A stretch of 64,000 bases of DNA from Daphnia carinata (Eukaryota; Arthropoda; Branchiopoda; Diplostraca; Daphniidae): the NCBI RefSeq assembly GCF_022539665.2, contig NC_081336.1:62001-126000 (forward strand), read 5' to 3'. The first letter of the stretch is position 1; each line of letters opens with the position of its first letter. A program made the position numbers and the translations under genes. The notes beneath the pieces were generated by a model. That model was not told the DNA's origin. It saw only the letters and a program-made list of their open reading frames with translations, and made no database searches. This document shows positions 32,691 through 46,876 of the stretch, one piece after another.

Positions 32691-35600
32691 GATGGTCATA
32701 AATAAATCGACGTCAAACATCCGGAACTTGGCTCTGTCATCCCAACTGTCACATTTAAAAAAAAAAAAACAAACAAACAAATTGTTTTTGTTTTGTTTTT
32801 AAAGAAAAAAAAAAAAGATATCTAAATTTACCTTTTCTTTCCGATGAAGATATTCTCCTTGATTTAATTAAATTTAAAAAAAAATTAACGCTCTATTTCA
32901 CCGGTAACGGTTTGATTTAGTGTGATGAAGAACGGTAACGAGGTGGACGATAAACTTGGCCCAAGTAAAAAGACGAGTGTGCAAAACGAAGGTGCTTATT
33001 GCTGTCAATTTTATTGCCCATTCATTTTCAACAAACGGCATCAAGGATAGGAGGAGAAAAAAAAAAACAAGTGAAAAACAGAATTTTTTTTTTTGACCAC
33101 AAAACAGAGAGAGAAAAAAAAAAAAAAATGTAGAGATAAAAATCGGGAAAAAAAATTGCTTTTTTTTTTGTCAAATTCAAATTTGTCTTTTTTTTTTTTT
33201 TGGCAACCGAAAGAAAAAAAAATTTAATTGGGGGGGGATGAAGGAGGAGGAATAAATGAATAAAAAAAAACACCCAAAAAACAAAAAAAAAAACCCAACA
33301 CGATCGTTTCCGTGTTTTGTAACAAATGTGAAAACACACACACGCACGCGCGCACGAACGAAGAAAATAGCAAACACACACGGGGGGCGCACACACAACA
33401 AACATTTTGTCAAACGAAAAAAAAAAAACAAATTTGTTTTTCAGAAGGGGAGTGGGAACAATCCTGAGGTTTTACAAAAGGGAGGAATAGGATCCAAAGG
33501 GATTGAATTCAAAAAAACAATTCGCGATTCGATTTCAGGAGATTGTTGTGTTTGTTGTTATGTCAGTCGAGTCGGTGGCGGTGGTGGTCGTATTATATTC
33601 GGCGGGGGCAAGAATGCAAATGAGCCTTGCCCTTCCCAATCGGGCCGCTTTTGAAAGATCGGCCATGGGAGAGGAGCTTTTGACGCATTTAAAATTAATT
33701 TAATTTAAAAAAAAAAATGGTTTCTGAGGTGGCAAAACAAAACGCGCAATTGATCAACAATTTTCAGGAGGAAAAAAAAAGATTTTTGTTTTGTTTTGAA
33801 ATGGTCATTAAATCGAATGAATTATTGCCACGTAAAAGAAGAACAAATTTAAAAAAAAAAAAAAAAAGGGAAAAACATGTGGAGGAGGAATAGCTACCGG
33901 CCGCAAATTTCCAACTACAATTTTTTTTTTTTACGTTCAAACATTTTTTGTTATTGAAACACGACACAGAAAACACTCTCCCAACTTGATGATGGAAAAA
34001 AAAAAAAAAAAAAGTCAAAAACAAAATTTTCAAAGGAAAAAGGAAAACACAATTTGGCAAATTGAAAATGTCATTAGAATAAGAAGGGGGGGGTCTTTCT
34101 GTTTCAATTGAATGATTTGTTTTTCATTCTTTCGTGTTATGCTCATTTTTCGTCATCATCGGGATTGCTCTTTTATTTGTATTTTTTTTTTTTTAAATTT
34201 TTCATTTGACTTGATGCGGCCACACTAAACGCAAAGGTTTCACCTAACGAAGGATCAAGAGAGAAGAGGAATAGGATCAGAAATATAACAATTTTTCTTT
34301 CATGTTCTTGTCATTGTTTTTCTCTTTTGTTTTTAAAAAGAATTGAATAATTGAAGATGACATAAACGCACACGTGTTCTTCTGGTGACGAGATCGAAGA
34401 GCGAAAAACAATTAAAAAATCAAAATATTTGAAAATAATTTGTTTTTTTTCTTTTTGGCGGCGCGAGAAAATTTGAAATTTAAAAACAAAAAACGACGTT
34501 GTCCAATTTTGGTTTTTCTTTCTTGACGAATAAAAAAAAAAAAAAAAAAAAAAAGGCGGTGTTTTTTTTAAAAAAAAAAAAAAAAGACGCTCAACTTTCA
34601 AATTTCGAGGGAGGGGTTCTATTTCCTTTTTTTTTTTAAACTACCGACAACAATCAGGAGGAGAGAAAAAAAGGAGCTTTTTTGATATCGGCGCCTCAAA
34701 CGTTTTCTCTGATTTCACACACGAAGAAGATCTCAATTTTTCGTTCTAAAATCTATTTTAAACAGTGTTTTCTCTTTTAAGTTACTACCTTCAAAAGAAA
34801 AAAAAAAACGTTCGATTTTTGTAAAATGGGGTTTTCCTTTGTTTTGCATAGTTTATTGAAGAGAAGAGTTCATTTTGCCTAACTGAACGAACTCGTTCTA
34901 ATTAAAATTAAAGTCATTTCTTTTTTGCGAGATGATTTTCTTTTAAATCACTTCCTCTTGTCGTATGGCGTCAAGTCATTTGAAATCTTTTCAACATTTT
35001 CATGTTTCTTTTTTTTTTTTTTTTGTTTTTTTTTTTCGATTTTTTTTTTCTGTTTTTTTTTTTTTGGTTTGTTCAGGCTGCAAAAAATGAAATGCGTGAA
35101 AAAATTTTTGTTTTTTTTTTTCGGGAGGAAACGACAACACACGAGGATGGGGTAAAAAAAAAACAAACAAAAAGAAAACACGAAAATATAAAAATGGGTT
35201 TCGTTAAAAATTCTCTGTTTTCTGCTCTACGTCGAGACTACCAACAACATCCTATTCGTTTTTGTTTTATTTTTGATGTCTCTCTCATTTATCCGCAAAA
35301 TTTTGAAATGAAAACGTTTCTCTGCTTTTACATCTACGGGTTATCCATTTTTTTTTTTTTTTTTTCCTTTTAGGATTTCGTTCGAAGAAAAATCGATCAA
35401 ATCGAATTTGCAACATTTCCGTCTGTCCCTTTTTTTTCTTTGTGTCCATTCCCAGGGTGGAAAACGCACGAGAAACAAAATGAACGGACTGCGCGTAAAC
35501 GAATCGAAAGAAGAAGAAAAAAGAAATGGGAGAAATAAAAAAAAAAAAAATGAAAATGAAACCTCGTAGTTAGCTACTATTACTGCTTTTACTCAACTCT

Positions 35601-36120
35601 AGCTAGTTTTTACTAGCTGCTAGTTTTTGACCTTTGTGACACACCTGAAAAAAAAAAACCGTTTTTTTTTTTTCCCATTTTTGCTTCGTTTTTTTTCCAT
35701 ATCGTCTTCTTCCTTTTTTTAGTGGAGTTTGCCGCCGAAGAAAATTCAAAAAAAAAAAAAAAAAAAAGGAAAACAAAAAATTTTGGGGGGAAATTTCGGC
35801 AGAGTCGATTGGCACTACGAAAAACATCCGTCTACTATTCAATAGATTTAAAATTTTTAAAAGAGCAGGTGGATTTCGATTATGTCGTCAGTTTCATCCC
35901 CTCCATTAAAAAAAAAAAAATTGAAATTTAATTCATTATTTAGCTGCCATTCGTTTTCAATGTTTCCCCACATTTTGTTTTTTTTTTGGTTGTTGCTCAC
36001 GCCACGGTAAAAAAAAAAAAAAAAATCCTATCGGGTTCAGAATCGTTTTCGCTTTTCAAAGTGTTTCGAATCAAAAGGCCAAGTGAAGAAATTGAAAACA
36101 TCTCATTGAGGAGATAAAAA

Positions 36121-36220
36121 NNNNNNNNNNNNNNNNNNNNNNNNNNNNNNNNNNNNNNNNNNNNNNNNNNNNNNNNNNNNNNNNNNNNNNNNNNNNNNNN
36201 NNNNNNNNNNNNNNNNNNNN
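36121..36220. other. Assembly gap (100 N)
   Basis: Exactly 100 N immediately before the first satellite monomer, the convention for a gap of unknown size. The true left edge of the 141-bp array may lie inside it. Confidence 0.97.
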
Positions 36221-39200
36221 TCACACCGTTCTATCTCTAACCGTTCAAAAGTTAGCATTTTTTAAATTTTTCAAAGCCATCTAGCGGTCGCATTTCCAGT
36301 TATAATTAAATCAAACACATCTCAATCGACGTAACTTTTCATTCTGCGTCGAATGGATTTATTCCCAGCGTTCTATCTCTAACCGTTCAAAAGTTAGCAT
36401 TTTAAAAATTTTAAAAGCCATCTAGCGGTCGCATTTCAAGTTATAATTAAATCAAACACATCTCAATCGACGTAACTTTTCATTCTGCGTCGAATGGATT
36501 CATTCACCGTTCTATCTCTAACCGTTCAAAAGTTAGCATTTTTAAATTTTTCAAAGCCATCTAGCGGTCGCATTTCAAGTTATAATTAAATCAAACACAT
36601 CTCAATCGACGTAACTTTTCATTCTGCGTCGAATGGATTCATTCCCAGCGTTCAATCTCTAACCGTTCAAAAGTTAGCTTTTTTAACATTTTCAAAGCCA
36701 TCTAGCGGTCGCATTTAAAGTTATAATTAAATCAAACACATCTCAATCGACGTAACTTTTCATTCTGCGTCGAATGGATTCATTCCCAGCGTTCTATCTC
36801 TAACCGTTCAAAAGTTAGCATTTTTAAATTTTTCAAAGCCATCTAGCGGTCGCATTTCAAGTTATAATTAAATCAAACATCTCAATCGACGTAACTTTTC
36901 ATTCTGCGTCGAATGGATTCATTCCCAGCGTTCTATCTCTAACCGTTCAAAAGTTAGCATTTTTAAATTTTTCAAAGCCATCTAGCGGTCGCATTTCAAG
37001 TTATAATTAAATCAAACACATCTCAATCGACGTAACTTTTCATTCTGCGTCGAATGGATTCATTCCCAGCGTTCTATCTCTAACCGTTCAAAAGTTAGCA
37101 TTTTTAAAATTTTCAAAGCCATCTAGCGGTCGCATTTCAAGTTATAATTAAATCAAACACATCTCAATCGACGTAACTTTTCATTCTGCGTCGAATGGAT
37201 TCATTCCCAGCGTTCTATCTCTAACCGTTCAAAAGTTAGCATTTTTAAAATTTTCAAAGCCATCTAGCGGTCGCATTTAAAGTTATAATTAAATCAAACA
37301 CATCTCAATCGACGTAACTTTTCATTCTGCGTCGAATGGATTCATTCCCAGCGTTCTATCTCTAACCGTTCAAAAGTTAGCATTTTTAAAATTTTCAAAG
37401 CCATCTAGCGGTCGCATTTCAAGTTATAATTAAATCAAACACATCTCAATCGACGTAACTTTTCATTCTGCGTCGAATGGATTCATTCCCAGCGTTCTAT
37501 CTCTAACCGTTCAAAAGTTAGCATTTTTAAAATTTTCAAAGCCATCTAGCGGTCGCATTTCAAGTTATAATTAAATCAAACACATCTCAATCGACGTAAC
37601 TTTTCATTCTGCGTCGAATGGATTCATTCCCAGCGTTCTATCTCTAACCGTTCAAAAGTTAGCATTTTTAAAATTTTCAAAGCCATCTAGCGGTCGCATT
37701 TCAAGTTATAATTAAATCAAACACATCTCAATCGACGTAACTTTTCATTCTGCGTCGAATGGATTCATTCCCAGCGTTCTATCTCTAACCGTTCAAAAGT
37801 TAGCATTTTTAAAATTTTCAAAGCCATCTAGCGGTCGCATTTCAAGTTATAATTAAATCAAACACATCTCAATCGACGTAACTTTTCATTCTGCGTCGAA
37901 TGGATTCATTCCCAGCGTTCTATCTCTAACCGTTCAAAAGTTAGCATTTTTAAAATTTTCAAAGCCATCTAGCGGTCGCATTTCAAGTTATAATTAAATC
38001 AAACACATCTCAATCGACGTAACTTTTCATTCTGCGTCGAATGGATTCATTCCCAGCGTTCTATCTCTAACCGTTCAAAAGTTAGCATTTTTAAAATTTT
38101 CAAAGCCATCTAGCGGTCGCATTTCAAGTTATAATTAAATCAAACACATCTCAATCGACGTAACTTTTCATTCTGCGTCGAATGGATTCATTCCCAGCGT
38201 TCTATCTCTAACCGTTCAAAAGTTAGCATTTTTAAAATTTTCAAAGCCATCTAGCGGTCGCATTTCAAGTTATAATTAAATCAAACACATCTCAATCGAC
38301 GTAACTTTTCATTCTGCGTCGAATGGATTCATTCCCAGCGTTCTATCTCTAACCGTTCAAAAGTTAGCATTTTTAAAATTTTCAAAGCCATCTAGCGGTC
38401 GCATTTCAAGTTATAATTAAATCAAACACATCTCAATCGACGTAACTTTTCATTCTGCGTCGAATGGATTCATTCCCAGCGTTCTATCTCTAACGGTTCA
38501 AAAGTTAGCATTTTTAAAATTTTCAAAGCCATCTAGCGGTCGCATTTCAAGTTATAATTAAATCAAACACATCTCAATCGACGTAACTTTTCATTCTGCG
38601 TCGAATGGATTCATTCCCAGCGTTCTATCTCTAACCGTTCAAAAGTTAGCATTTTTAAAATTTTCAAAGCCATCTAGCGGTCGCATTTCAAGTTATAATT
38701 AAATCAAACACATCTCAATCGACGTAACTTTTCATTCTGCGTCGAATGGATTCATTCCCAGCGTTCTATCTCTAACCGTTCAAAAGTTAGCATTTTTAAA
38801 ATTTTCAAAGCCATCTAGCGGTCGCATTTCAAGTTATAATTAAATCAAACACATCTCAATCGACGTAACTTTTCATTCTGCGTCGAATGGATTCATTCCC
38901 AGCGTTCTATCTCTAACCGTTCAAAAGTTAGCATTTTTAAAATTTTCAAAGCCATCTAGCGGTCGCATTTAAAGTTATAATTAAATCAAACACATCTCAA
39001 TCGACGTAACTTTTCATTCTGCGTCGAATGGATTCATTCCCAGCGTTCTATCTCTAACCGTTCAAAAGTTAGCATTTTTAAAATTTTCAAAGCCATCTAG
39101 CGGTCGCATTTCAAGTTATAATTAAATCAAACACATCTCAATCGACGTAACTTTTCATTCTGCGTCGAATGGATTCATTCCCAGCGTTCTATCTCTAACC

Positions 39201-42200
39201 GTTCAAAAGTTAGCATTTTTAAAATTTTCAAAGCCATCTAGCGGTCGCATTTCAAGTTATAATTAAATCAAACACATCTCAATCGACGTAACTTTTCATT
39301 CTGCGTCGAATGGATTCATTCCCAGCGTTCTATCTCTAACCGTTCAAAAGTTAGCATTTTTAAAATTTTCAAAGCCATCTAGCGGTCGCATTTCAAGTTA
39401 TAATTAAATCAAACACATCTCAATCGACGTAACTTTTCATTCTGCGTCGAATGGATTCATTCCCAGCGTTCTATCTCTAACCGTTCAAAAGTTAGCATTT
39501 TTAAAATTTTCAAAGCCATCTAGCGGTCGCATTTCAAGTTATAATTAAATCAAACACATCTCAATCGACGTAACTTTTCATTCTGCGTCGAATGGATTCA
39601 TTCCCAGCGTTCTATCTCTAACCGTTCAAAAGTTAGCATTTTTAAAATTTTCAAAGCCATCTAGCGGTCGCATTTAAAGTTATAATTAAATCAAACACAT
39701 CTCAATCGACGTAACTTTTCATTCTGCGTCGAATGGATTCATTCCCAGCGTTCTATCTCTAACCGTTCAAAAGTTAGCATTTTTAAAATTTTCAAAGCCA
39801 TCTAGCGGTCGCATTTCAAGTTATAATTAAATCAAACACATCTCAATCGACGTAACTTTTCATTCTGCGTCGAATGGATTCATTCCCAGCGTTCTAGCAT
39901 ATACGGTTCAAAAGTTAGCATTTTTAAAATTTTCAAAGCCATCTAGCGGTCGCATTTCAAGTTATAATTAAATCAAACACATCTCAATCGACGTAACTTT
40001 TCATTCTGCGTCGAATGGATTCATTCCCAGCGTTCTATCTCTAACCGTTCAAAAGTTAGCATTTTTAAAATTTTCAAAGCCATCTAGCGGTCGCATTTCA
40101 AGTTATAATTAAATCAAACACATCTCAATCGACGTAACTTTTCATTCTGCGTCGAATGGATTCATTCCCAGCGTTCTATCTCTAACCGTTCAAAAGTTAG
40201 CATTTTTAAAATTTTCAAAGCCATCTAGCGGTCGCATTTCAAGTTATAATTAAATCAAACACATCTCAATCGACGTAACTTTTCATTCTGCGTCGAATGG
40301 ATTCATTCCCAGCGTTCTATCTCTAACCGTTCAAAAGTTAGCATTTTTAAAATTTTCAAAGCCATCTAGCGGTCGCATTTCAAGTTATAATTAAATCAAA
40401 CACATCTCAATCGACGTAACTTTTCATTCTGCGTCGAATGGATTCATTCCCAGCGTTCTATCTCTAACCGTTCAAAAGTTAGCATTTTTAAAATTTTCAA
40501 AGCCATCTAGCGGTCGCATTTCAAGTTATAATTAAATCAAACACATCTCAATCGACGTAACTTTTCATTCTGCGTCGAATGGATTCATTCCCAGCGTTCT
40601 ATCTCTATACCGTTCAAAAGTTAGCATTTTTAAAATTTTCAAAGCCATCTAGCGGTCGCATTTCAAGTTATAATTAAATCAAACACATCTCAATCGACGT
40701 AACTTTTCATTCTGCGTCGAATGGATTCATTCCCAGCGTTCTATCTCTAACCGTTCAAAAGTTAGCATTTTTAAAATTTTCAAAGCCATCTAGCGGTCGC
40801 ATTTCAAGTTATAATTAAATCAAACACATCTCAATCGACGTAACTTTTCATTCTGCGTCGAATGGATTCATTCCCAGCGTTCTATCTCTAACCGTTCAAA
40901 AGTTAGCATTTTTAAAATTTTCAAAGCCATCTAGCGGTCGCATTTCAAGTTATAATTAAATCAAACACATCTCAATCGACGTAACTTTTCATTCTGCGTC
41001 GAATGGATTCATTCCCAGCGTTCTATCTCTAACCGTTCAAAAGTTAGCATTTTTAAAATTTTCAAAGCCATCTAGCGGTCGCATTTCAAGTTATAATTAA
41101 ATCAAACACATCTCAATCGACGTAACTTTTCATTCTGCGTCGAATGGATTCATTCCCAGCGTTCTAGCATATACGGTTCAAAAGTTAGCATTTTTAAAAT
41201 TTTCAAAGCCATCTAGCGGTCGCATTTCAAGTTATAATTAAATCAAACACATCTCAATCGACGTAACTTTTCATTCTGCGTCGAATGGATTCATTCCCAG
41301 CGTTCTATCTCTAACCGTTCAAAAGTTAGCATTTTTAAATTTTTCAAAGCCATCTAGCGGTCGCATTTCAAGTTATAATTAAATCAAACACATCTCAATC
41401 GACGTAACTTTTCATTCTGCGTCGAATGGATTCATTCCCAGCGTTCTATCTCTAACCGTTCAAAAGTTAGCATTTTTAAAATTTTCAAAGCCATCTAGCG
41501 GTCGCATTTCAAGTTATAATTAAATCAAACACATCTCAATCGACGTAACTTTTCATTCTGCGTCGAATGGATTCATTCCCAGCGTTCTATCTCTAACCGT
41601 TCAAAAGTTAGCATTTTTAAAATTTTCAAAGCCATCTAGCGGTCGCATTTCAAGTTATAATTAAATCAAACACATCTCAATCGACGTAACTTTTCATTCT
41701 GCGTCGAATGGATTCATTCCCAGCGTTCTATCTCTAACCGTTCAAAAGTTAGCATTTTTAAAATTTTCAAAGCCATCTAGCGGTCGCATTTCAAGTTATA
41801 ATTAAATCAAACACATCTCAATCGACGTAACTTTTCATTCTGCGTCGAATGGATTCATTCCCAGCGTTCTATCTCTAACCGTTCAAAAGTTAGCATTTTT
41901 AAAATTTTCAAAGCCATCTAGCGGTCGCATTTCAAGTTATAATTAAATCAAACACATCTCAATCGACGTAACTTTTCATTCTGCGTCGAATGGATTCATT
42001 CCCAGCGTTCTATCTCTAACCGTTCAAAAGTTAGCATTTTAAAGCCATCTAGCGGTCGCATTTCAAGTTATAATTAAATCAAACACATCTCAATCGACGT
42101 AACTTTTCATTCTGCGTCGAATGGATTCATTCCCAGCGTTCTATCTCTTACCGTTCAAAAGTTAGCATTTTTAAAATTTTCAAAGCCATCTAGCGGTCGC

Positions 42201-45200
42201 ATTTCAAGTTATAATTAAATCAAACACATCTCAATCGACGTAACTTTTCATTCTGCGTCGAATGGATTCATTCCCAGCGTTCTATCTCTAACCGTTCAAA
42301 AGTTAGCATTTTTAAAATTTTCAAAGCCATCTAGCGGTCGCATTTCAAGTTATAATTAAATCAAACACATCTCAATCGACGTAACTTTTCATTCTGCGTC
42401 GAATGGATTCATTCCCAGCGTTCTATCTCTAACCGTTCAAAAGTTAGCATTTTTAAAATTTTCAAAGCCATCTAGCGGTCGCATTTCAAGTTATAATTAA
42501 ATCAAACACATCTCAATCGACGTAACTTTTCATTCTGCGTCGAATGGATTCATTCCCAGCGTTCTAGCATATACGGTTCAAAAGTTAGCATTTTTAAAAT
42601 TTTCAAAGCCATCTAGCGGTCGCATTTCAAGTTATAATTAAATCAAACACATCTCAATCGACGTAACTTTTCATTCTGCGTCGAATGGATTCATTCCCAG
42701 CGTTCTATCTCTAACCGTTCAAAAGTTAGCATTTTTAAAATTTTCAAAGCCATCTAGCGGTCGCATTTCAAGTTATAATTAAATCAAACACATCTCAATC
42801 GACGTAACTTTTCATTCTGCGTCGAATGGATTCATTCCCAGCGTTCTATCTCTAACCGTTCAAAAGTTAGCATTTTTAAAATTTTCAAAGCCATCTAGCG
42901 GTCGCATTTCAAGTTATAATTAAATCAAACACATCTCAATCGACGTAACTTTTCATTCTGCGTCGAATGGATTCATTCCCAGCGTTCTAGCATATACGGT
43001 TCAAAAGTTAGCATTTTTAAAATTTTCAAAGCCATCTAGCGGTCGCATTTCAAGTTATAATTAAATCAAACACATCTCAATCGACGTAACTTTTCATTCT
43101 GCGTCGAATGGATTCATTCCCAGCGTTCTATCTCTAACCGTTCAAAAGTTAGCATTTTTAAAATTTTCAAAGCCATCTAGCGGTCGCATTTCAAGTTATA
43201 ATTAAATCAAACACATCTCAATCGACGTAACTTTTCATTCTGCGTCGAATGGATTCATTCCCAGCGTTCTATCTCTAACCGTTCAAAAGTTAGCATTTTT
43301 AAAATTTTCAAAGCCATCTAGCGGTCGCATTTCAAGTTATAATTAAATCAAACACATCTCAATCGACGTAACTTTTCATTCTGCGTCGAATGGATTCATT
43401 CCCAGCGTTCTAGCATATACGGTTCAAAAGTTAGCATTTTTAAAATTTTCAAAGCCATCTAGCGGTCGCATTTCAAGTTATAATTAAATCAAACACATCT
43501 CAATCGACGTAACTTTTCATTCTGCGTCGAATGGATTCATTCCCAGCGTTCTATCTCTAACCGTTCAAAAGTTAGCATTTTTAAAATTTTCAAAGCCATC
43601 TAGCGGTCGCATTTCAAGTTATAATTAAATCAAACACATCTCAATCGACGTAACTTTTCATTCTGCGTCGAATGGATTCATTCCCAGCGTTCTATCTCTA
43701 ACCGTTCAAAAGTTAGCATTTTTAAAATTTTCAAAGCCATCTAGCGGTCGCATTTCAAGTTATAATTAAATCAAACACATCTCAATCGACGTAACTTTTC
43801 ATTCTGCGTCGAATGGATTCATTCCCAGCGTTCTATCTCTAACCGTTCAAAAGTTAGCATTTTTAAAATTTTCAAAGCCATCTAGCGGTCGCATTTCAAG
43901 TTATAATTAAATCAAACACATCTCAATCGACGTAACTTTTCATTCTGCGTCGAATGGATTCATTCCCAGCGTTCTATCTCTAACCGTTCAAAAGTTAGCA
44001 TTTTTAAATTTTTCAAAGCCATCTAGCGGTCGCATTTCAAGTTATAATTAAATCAAACACATCTCAATCGACGTAACTTTTCATTCTGCGTCGAATGGAT
44101 TCATTCCCAGCGTTCTAGCATATACGGTTCAAAAGTTAGCATTTTTAAAATTTTCAAAGCCATCTAGCGGTCGCATTTCAAGTTATAATTAAATCAAACA
44201 CATCTCAATCGACGTAACTTTTCATTCTGCGTCGAATGGATTCATTCCCAGCGTTCTATCTCTAACCGTTCAAAAGTTAGCATTTTTAAAATTTTCAAAG
44301 CCATCTAGCGGTCGCATTTCAAGTTATAATTAAATCAAACACATCTCAATCGACGTAACTTTTCATTCTGCGTCGAATGGATTCATTCCCAGCGTTCTAT
44401 CATATACCGTTCAAAAGTTAGCATTTTTAAAATTTTCAAAGCCATCTAGCGGTCGCATTTCAAGTTATAATTAAATCAAACACATCTCAATCGACGTAAC
44501 TTTTCATTCTGCGTCGAATGGATTCATTCCCAGCGTTCTATCTCTAACCGTTCAAAAGTTAGCATTTTTAAAATTTTCAAAGCCATCTAGCGGTCGCATT
44601 TCAAGTTATAATTAAATCAAACACATCTCAATCGACGTAACTTTTCATTCTGCGTCGAATGGATTCATTCCCAGCGTTCTATCTCTAACCGTTCAAAAGT
44701 TAGCATTTTTAAAATTTTCAAAGCCATCTAGCGGTCGCATTTCAAGTTATAATTAAATCAAACACATCTCAATCGACGTAACTTTTCATTCTGCGTCGAA
44801 TGGATTCATTCCCAGCGTTCTATCATATACCGTTCAAAAGTTAGCATTTTTAAAATTTTCAAAGCCATCTAGCGGTCGCATTTCAAGTTATAATTAAATC
44901 AAACACATCTCAATCGACGTAACTTTTCATTCTGCGTCGAATGGATTCATTCCCAGCGTTCTATCTCTAACCGTTCAAAAGTTAGCATTTTTAAAATTTT
45001 CAAAGCCATCTAGCGGTCGCATTTCAAGTTATAATTAAATCAAACACATCTCAATCGACGTAACTTTTCATTCTGCGTCGAATGGATTCATTCCCAGCGT
45101 TCTATCTCTAACCGTTCAAAAGTTAGCATTTTTAAAATTTTCAAAGCCATCTAGCGGTCGCATTTCAAGTTATAATTAAATCAAACACATCTCAATCGAC

Positions 45201-46876
45201 GTAACTTTTCATTCTGCGTCGAATGGATTCATTCCCAGCGTTCTATCTCTAACCGTTCAAAAGTTAGCATTTTTAAAATTTTCAAAGCCATCTAGCGGTC
45301 GCATTTTCATTCTGCGTCGAATGGATTCATTCCCAGCGTTCTAGCTCTAACCGTTCAAAAGTTAGCATTTTTAAAATTTTCAAAGCCATCTATCGGTCGC
45401 ATTTCAAGTTATAATTAAATCAAACACATCTCAATCGACGTAACTTTTCATTCTGCGTCGAATGGATTCATTCCCAGCGTTCTATCTCTAACCGTTCAAA
45501 AGTTAGCATTTTTAAAATTTTCAAAGCCATCTAGCGGTCGCATTTCAAGTTATAATTAAATCAAACACATCTCAATCGACGTAACTTTTCATTCTGCGTC
45601 GAATGGATTCATTCCCAGCGTTCTATCTCTAACCGTTCAAAAGTTAGCATTTTTAAAATTTTCAAAGCCATCTAGCGGTCGCATTTCAAGTTATAATTAA
45701 ATCAAACACATCTCAATCGACGTAACTTTTCATTCTGCGTCGAATGGATTCATTCCCAGCGTTCTATCTCTAACCGTTCAAAAGTTAGCATTTTTAAAAT
45801 TTTCAAAGCCATCTAGCGGTCGCATTTCAAGTTATAATTAAATCAAACACATCTCAATCGACGTAACTTTTCATTCTGCGTCGAATGGATTCATTCCCAG
45901 CGTTCTATCTCTAACCGTTCAAAAGTTAGCATTTTTAAAATTTTCAAAGCCATCTAGCGGTCGCATTTCAAGTTATAATTAAATCAAACACATCTCAATC
46001 GACGTAACTTTTCATTCTGCGTCGAATGGATTCATTCCCAGCGTTCTATCTCTAACCGTTCAAAAGTTAGCATTTTTAAATTTTTCAAAGCCATCTAGCG
46101 GTCGCATTTCAAGTTATAATTAAATCAAACACATCTCAATCGACGTAACTTTTCATTCTGCGTCGAATGGATTCATTCCCAGCGTTCTATCTCTAACCGT
46201 TCAAAAGTTAGCATTTTTAAAATTTTCAAAGCCATCTAGCGGTCGCATTTCAAGTTATAATTAAATCAAACACATCTCAATCGACGTAACTTTTCATTCT
46301 GCGTCGAATGGATTCATTCCCAGCGTTCTATCTCTAACCGTTCAAAAGTTAGCATTTTTTAAAATTTTTCAAAGCCATCTAGCGGTCGCATTTCAAGTTA
46401 TAATTAAATCAAACACATCTCAATCGACGTAACTTTTCATTCTGCGTCGAATGGATTCATTCCCAGCGTTCTATCTCTAACCGTTCAAAAGTTAGCATTT
46501 TTAAAATTTTCAAAGCCATCTAGCGGTCGCATTTCAAATTATAATTAAATCAAACACATCTCAAACGAAGTAACTTTTCATTCTGCGTCGAATGGATTCA
46601 TTTCCAGCGTTCTAGCATATACGGTTCAAAAGTTAGCATTTTTAAAATTTTCAAAGCCATCTAGCGGTCGCATTTAAAGTTATAATTAAATCAAACACAT
46701 CTCAATCGACGTAACTTTTCATTCTGCGTCGAATGGATTCATTCCCAGCGTTCTAGCATATACCGTTCAAAAGTTAGCATTTTTAAATTTTTCAAGGCCA
46801 TCTAGCGGTCGTATTTCAAGTTATAATTAAATCAAACACATCTCAATCGACCTAACTTTTCATTCTGCGTCGAATG
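36221..46876 (+). repeat. 141-bp tandem satellite, about 76 head-to-tail monomers
   Basis: The period measured between successive CCCAGCG landmarks is 141 bp (for example 36924, 37065, 37206, 37347). Interior monomers are nearly identical; the first four or five after the gap and the last two or three before 46876 differ more. Each monomer holds two inverted repeats: CTAAC/GTTAG around CGTTCAAAA, and TCGACG/CGTCGA around a 15-nt spacer, plus an AT core TTTTTAAAATTTT. No CENP-B box seen. A recurrent variant (TTCTAGCATATACGG replacing TTCTATCTCTAACCG) marks some monomers. No coding capacity. Likely centromeric or other heterochromatic satellite. Confidence 0.97.

Larger units (their letters stand above)
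26459..36120. other. Long non-coding region dense in homopolymer runs and microsatellites
   Basis: About 9.7 kb without a convincing exon. Runs of A or T of 10-23 bases recur every few hundred bases (29191-29213, 34531-34553, 34574-34585, among many), plus long G and C runs. Open frames here are low-complexity translations of these runs (Phe/Lys-rich). It starts at the first exon of Rabex-5, so it includes that promoter, and it may also be intron or regulatory DNA of another gene. Density of runs is far higher than in 1-26 kb. Confidence 0.6.

Noticed and set aside
33028-35373. Several long Phe- or Lys-rich frames on both strands (33028-33405, 33256-33654, 35002-35373)
   Set aside because: They are translations of poly-T/poly-A runs, overlap each other on opposite strands and have no protein-like pattern.
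36221-46876. CRISPR-like array
   Set aside because: The repeats are contiguous 141-bp monomers with no unique spacers in a eukaryotic context; this is satellite DNA.
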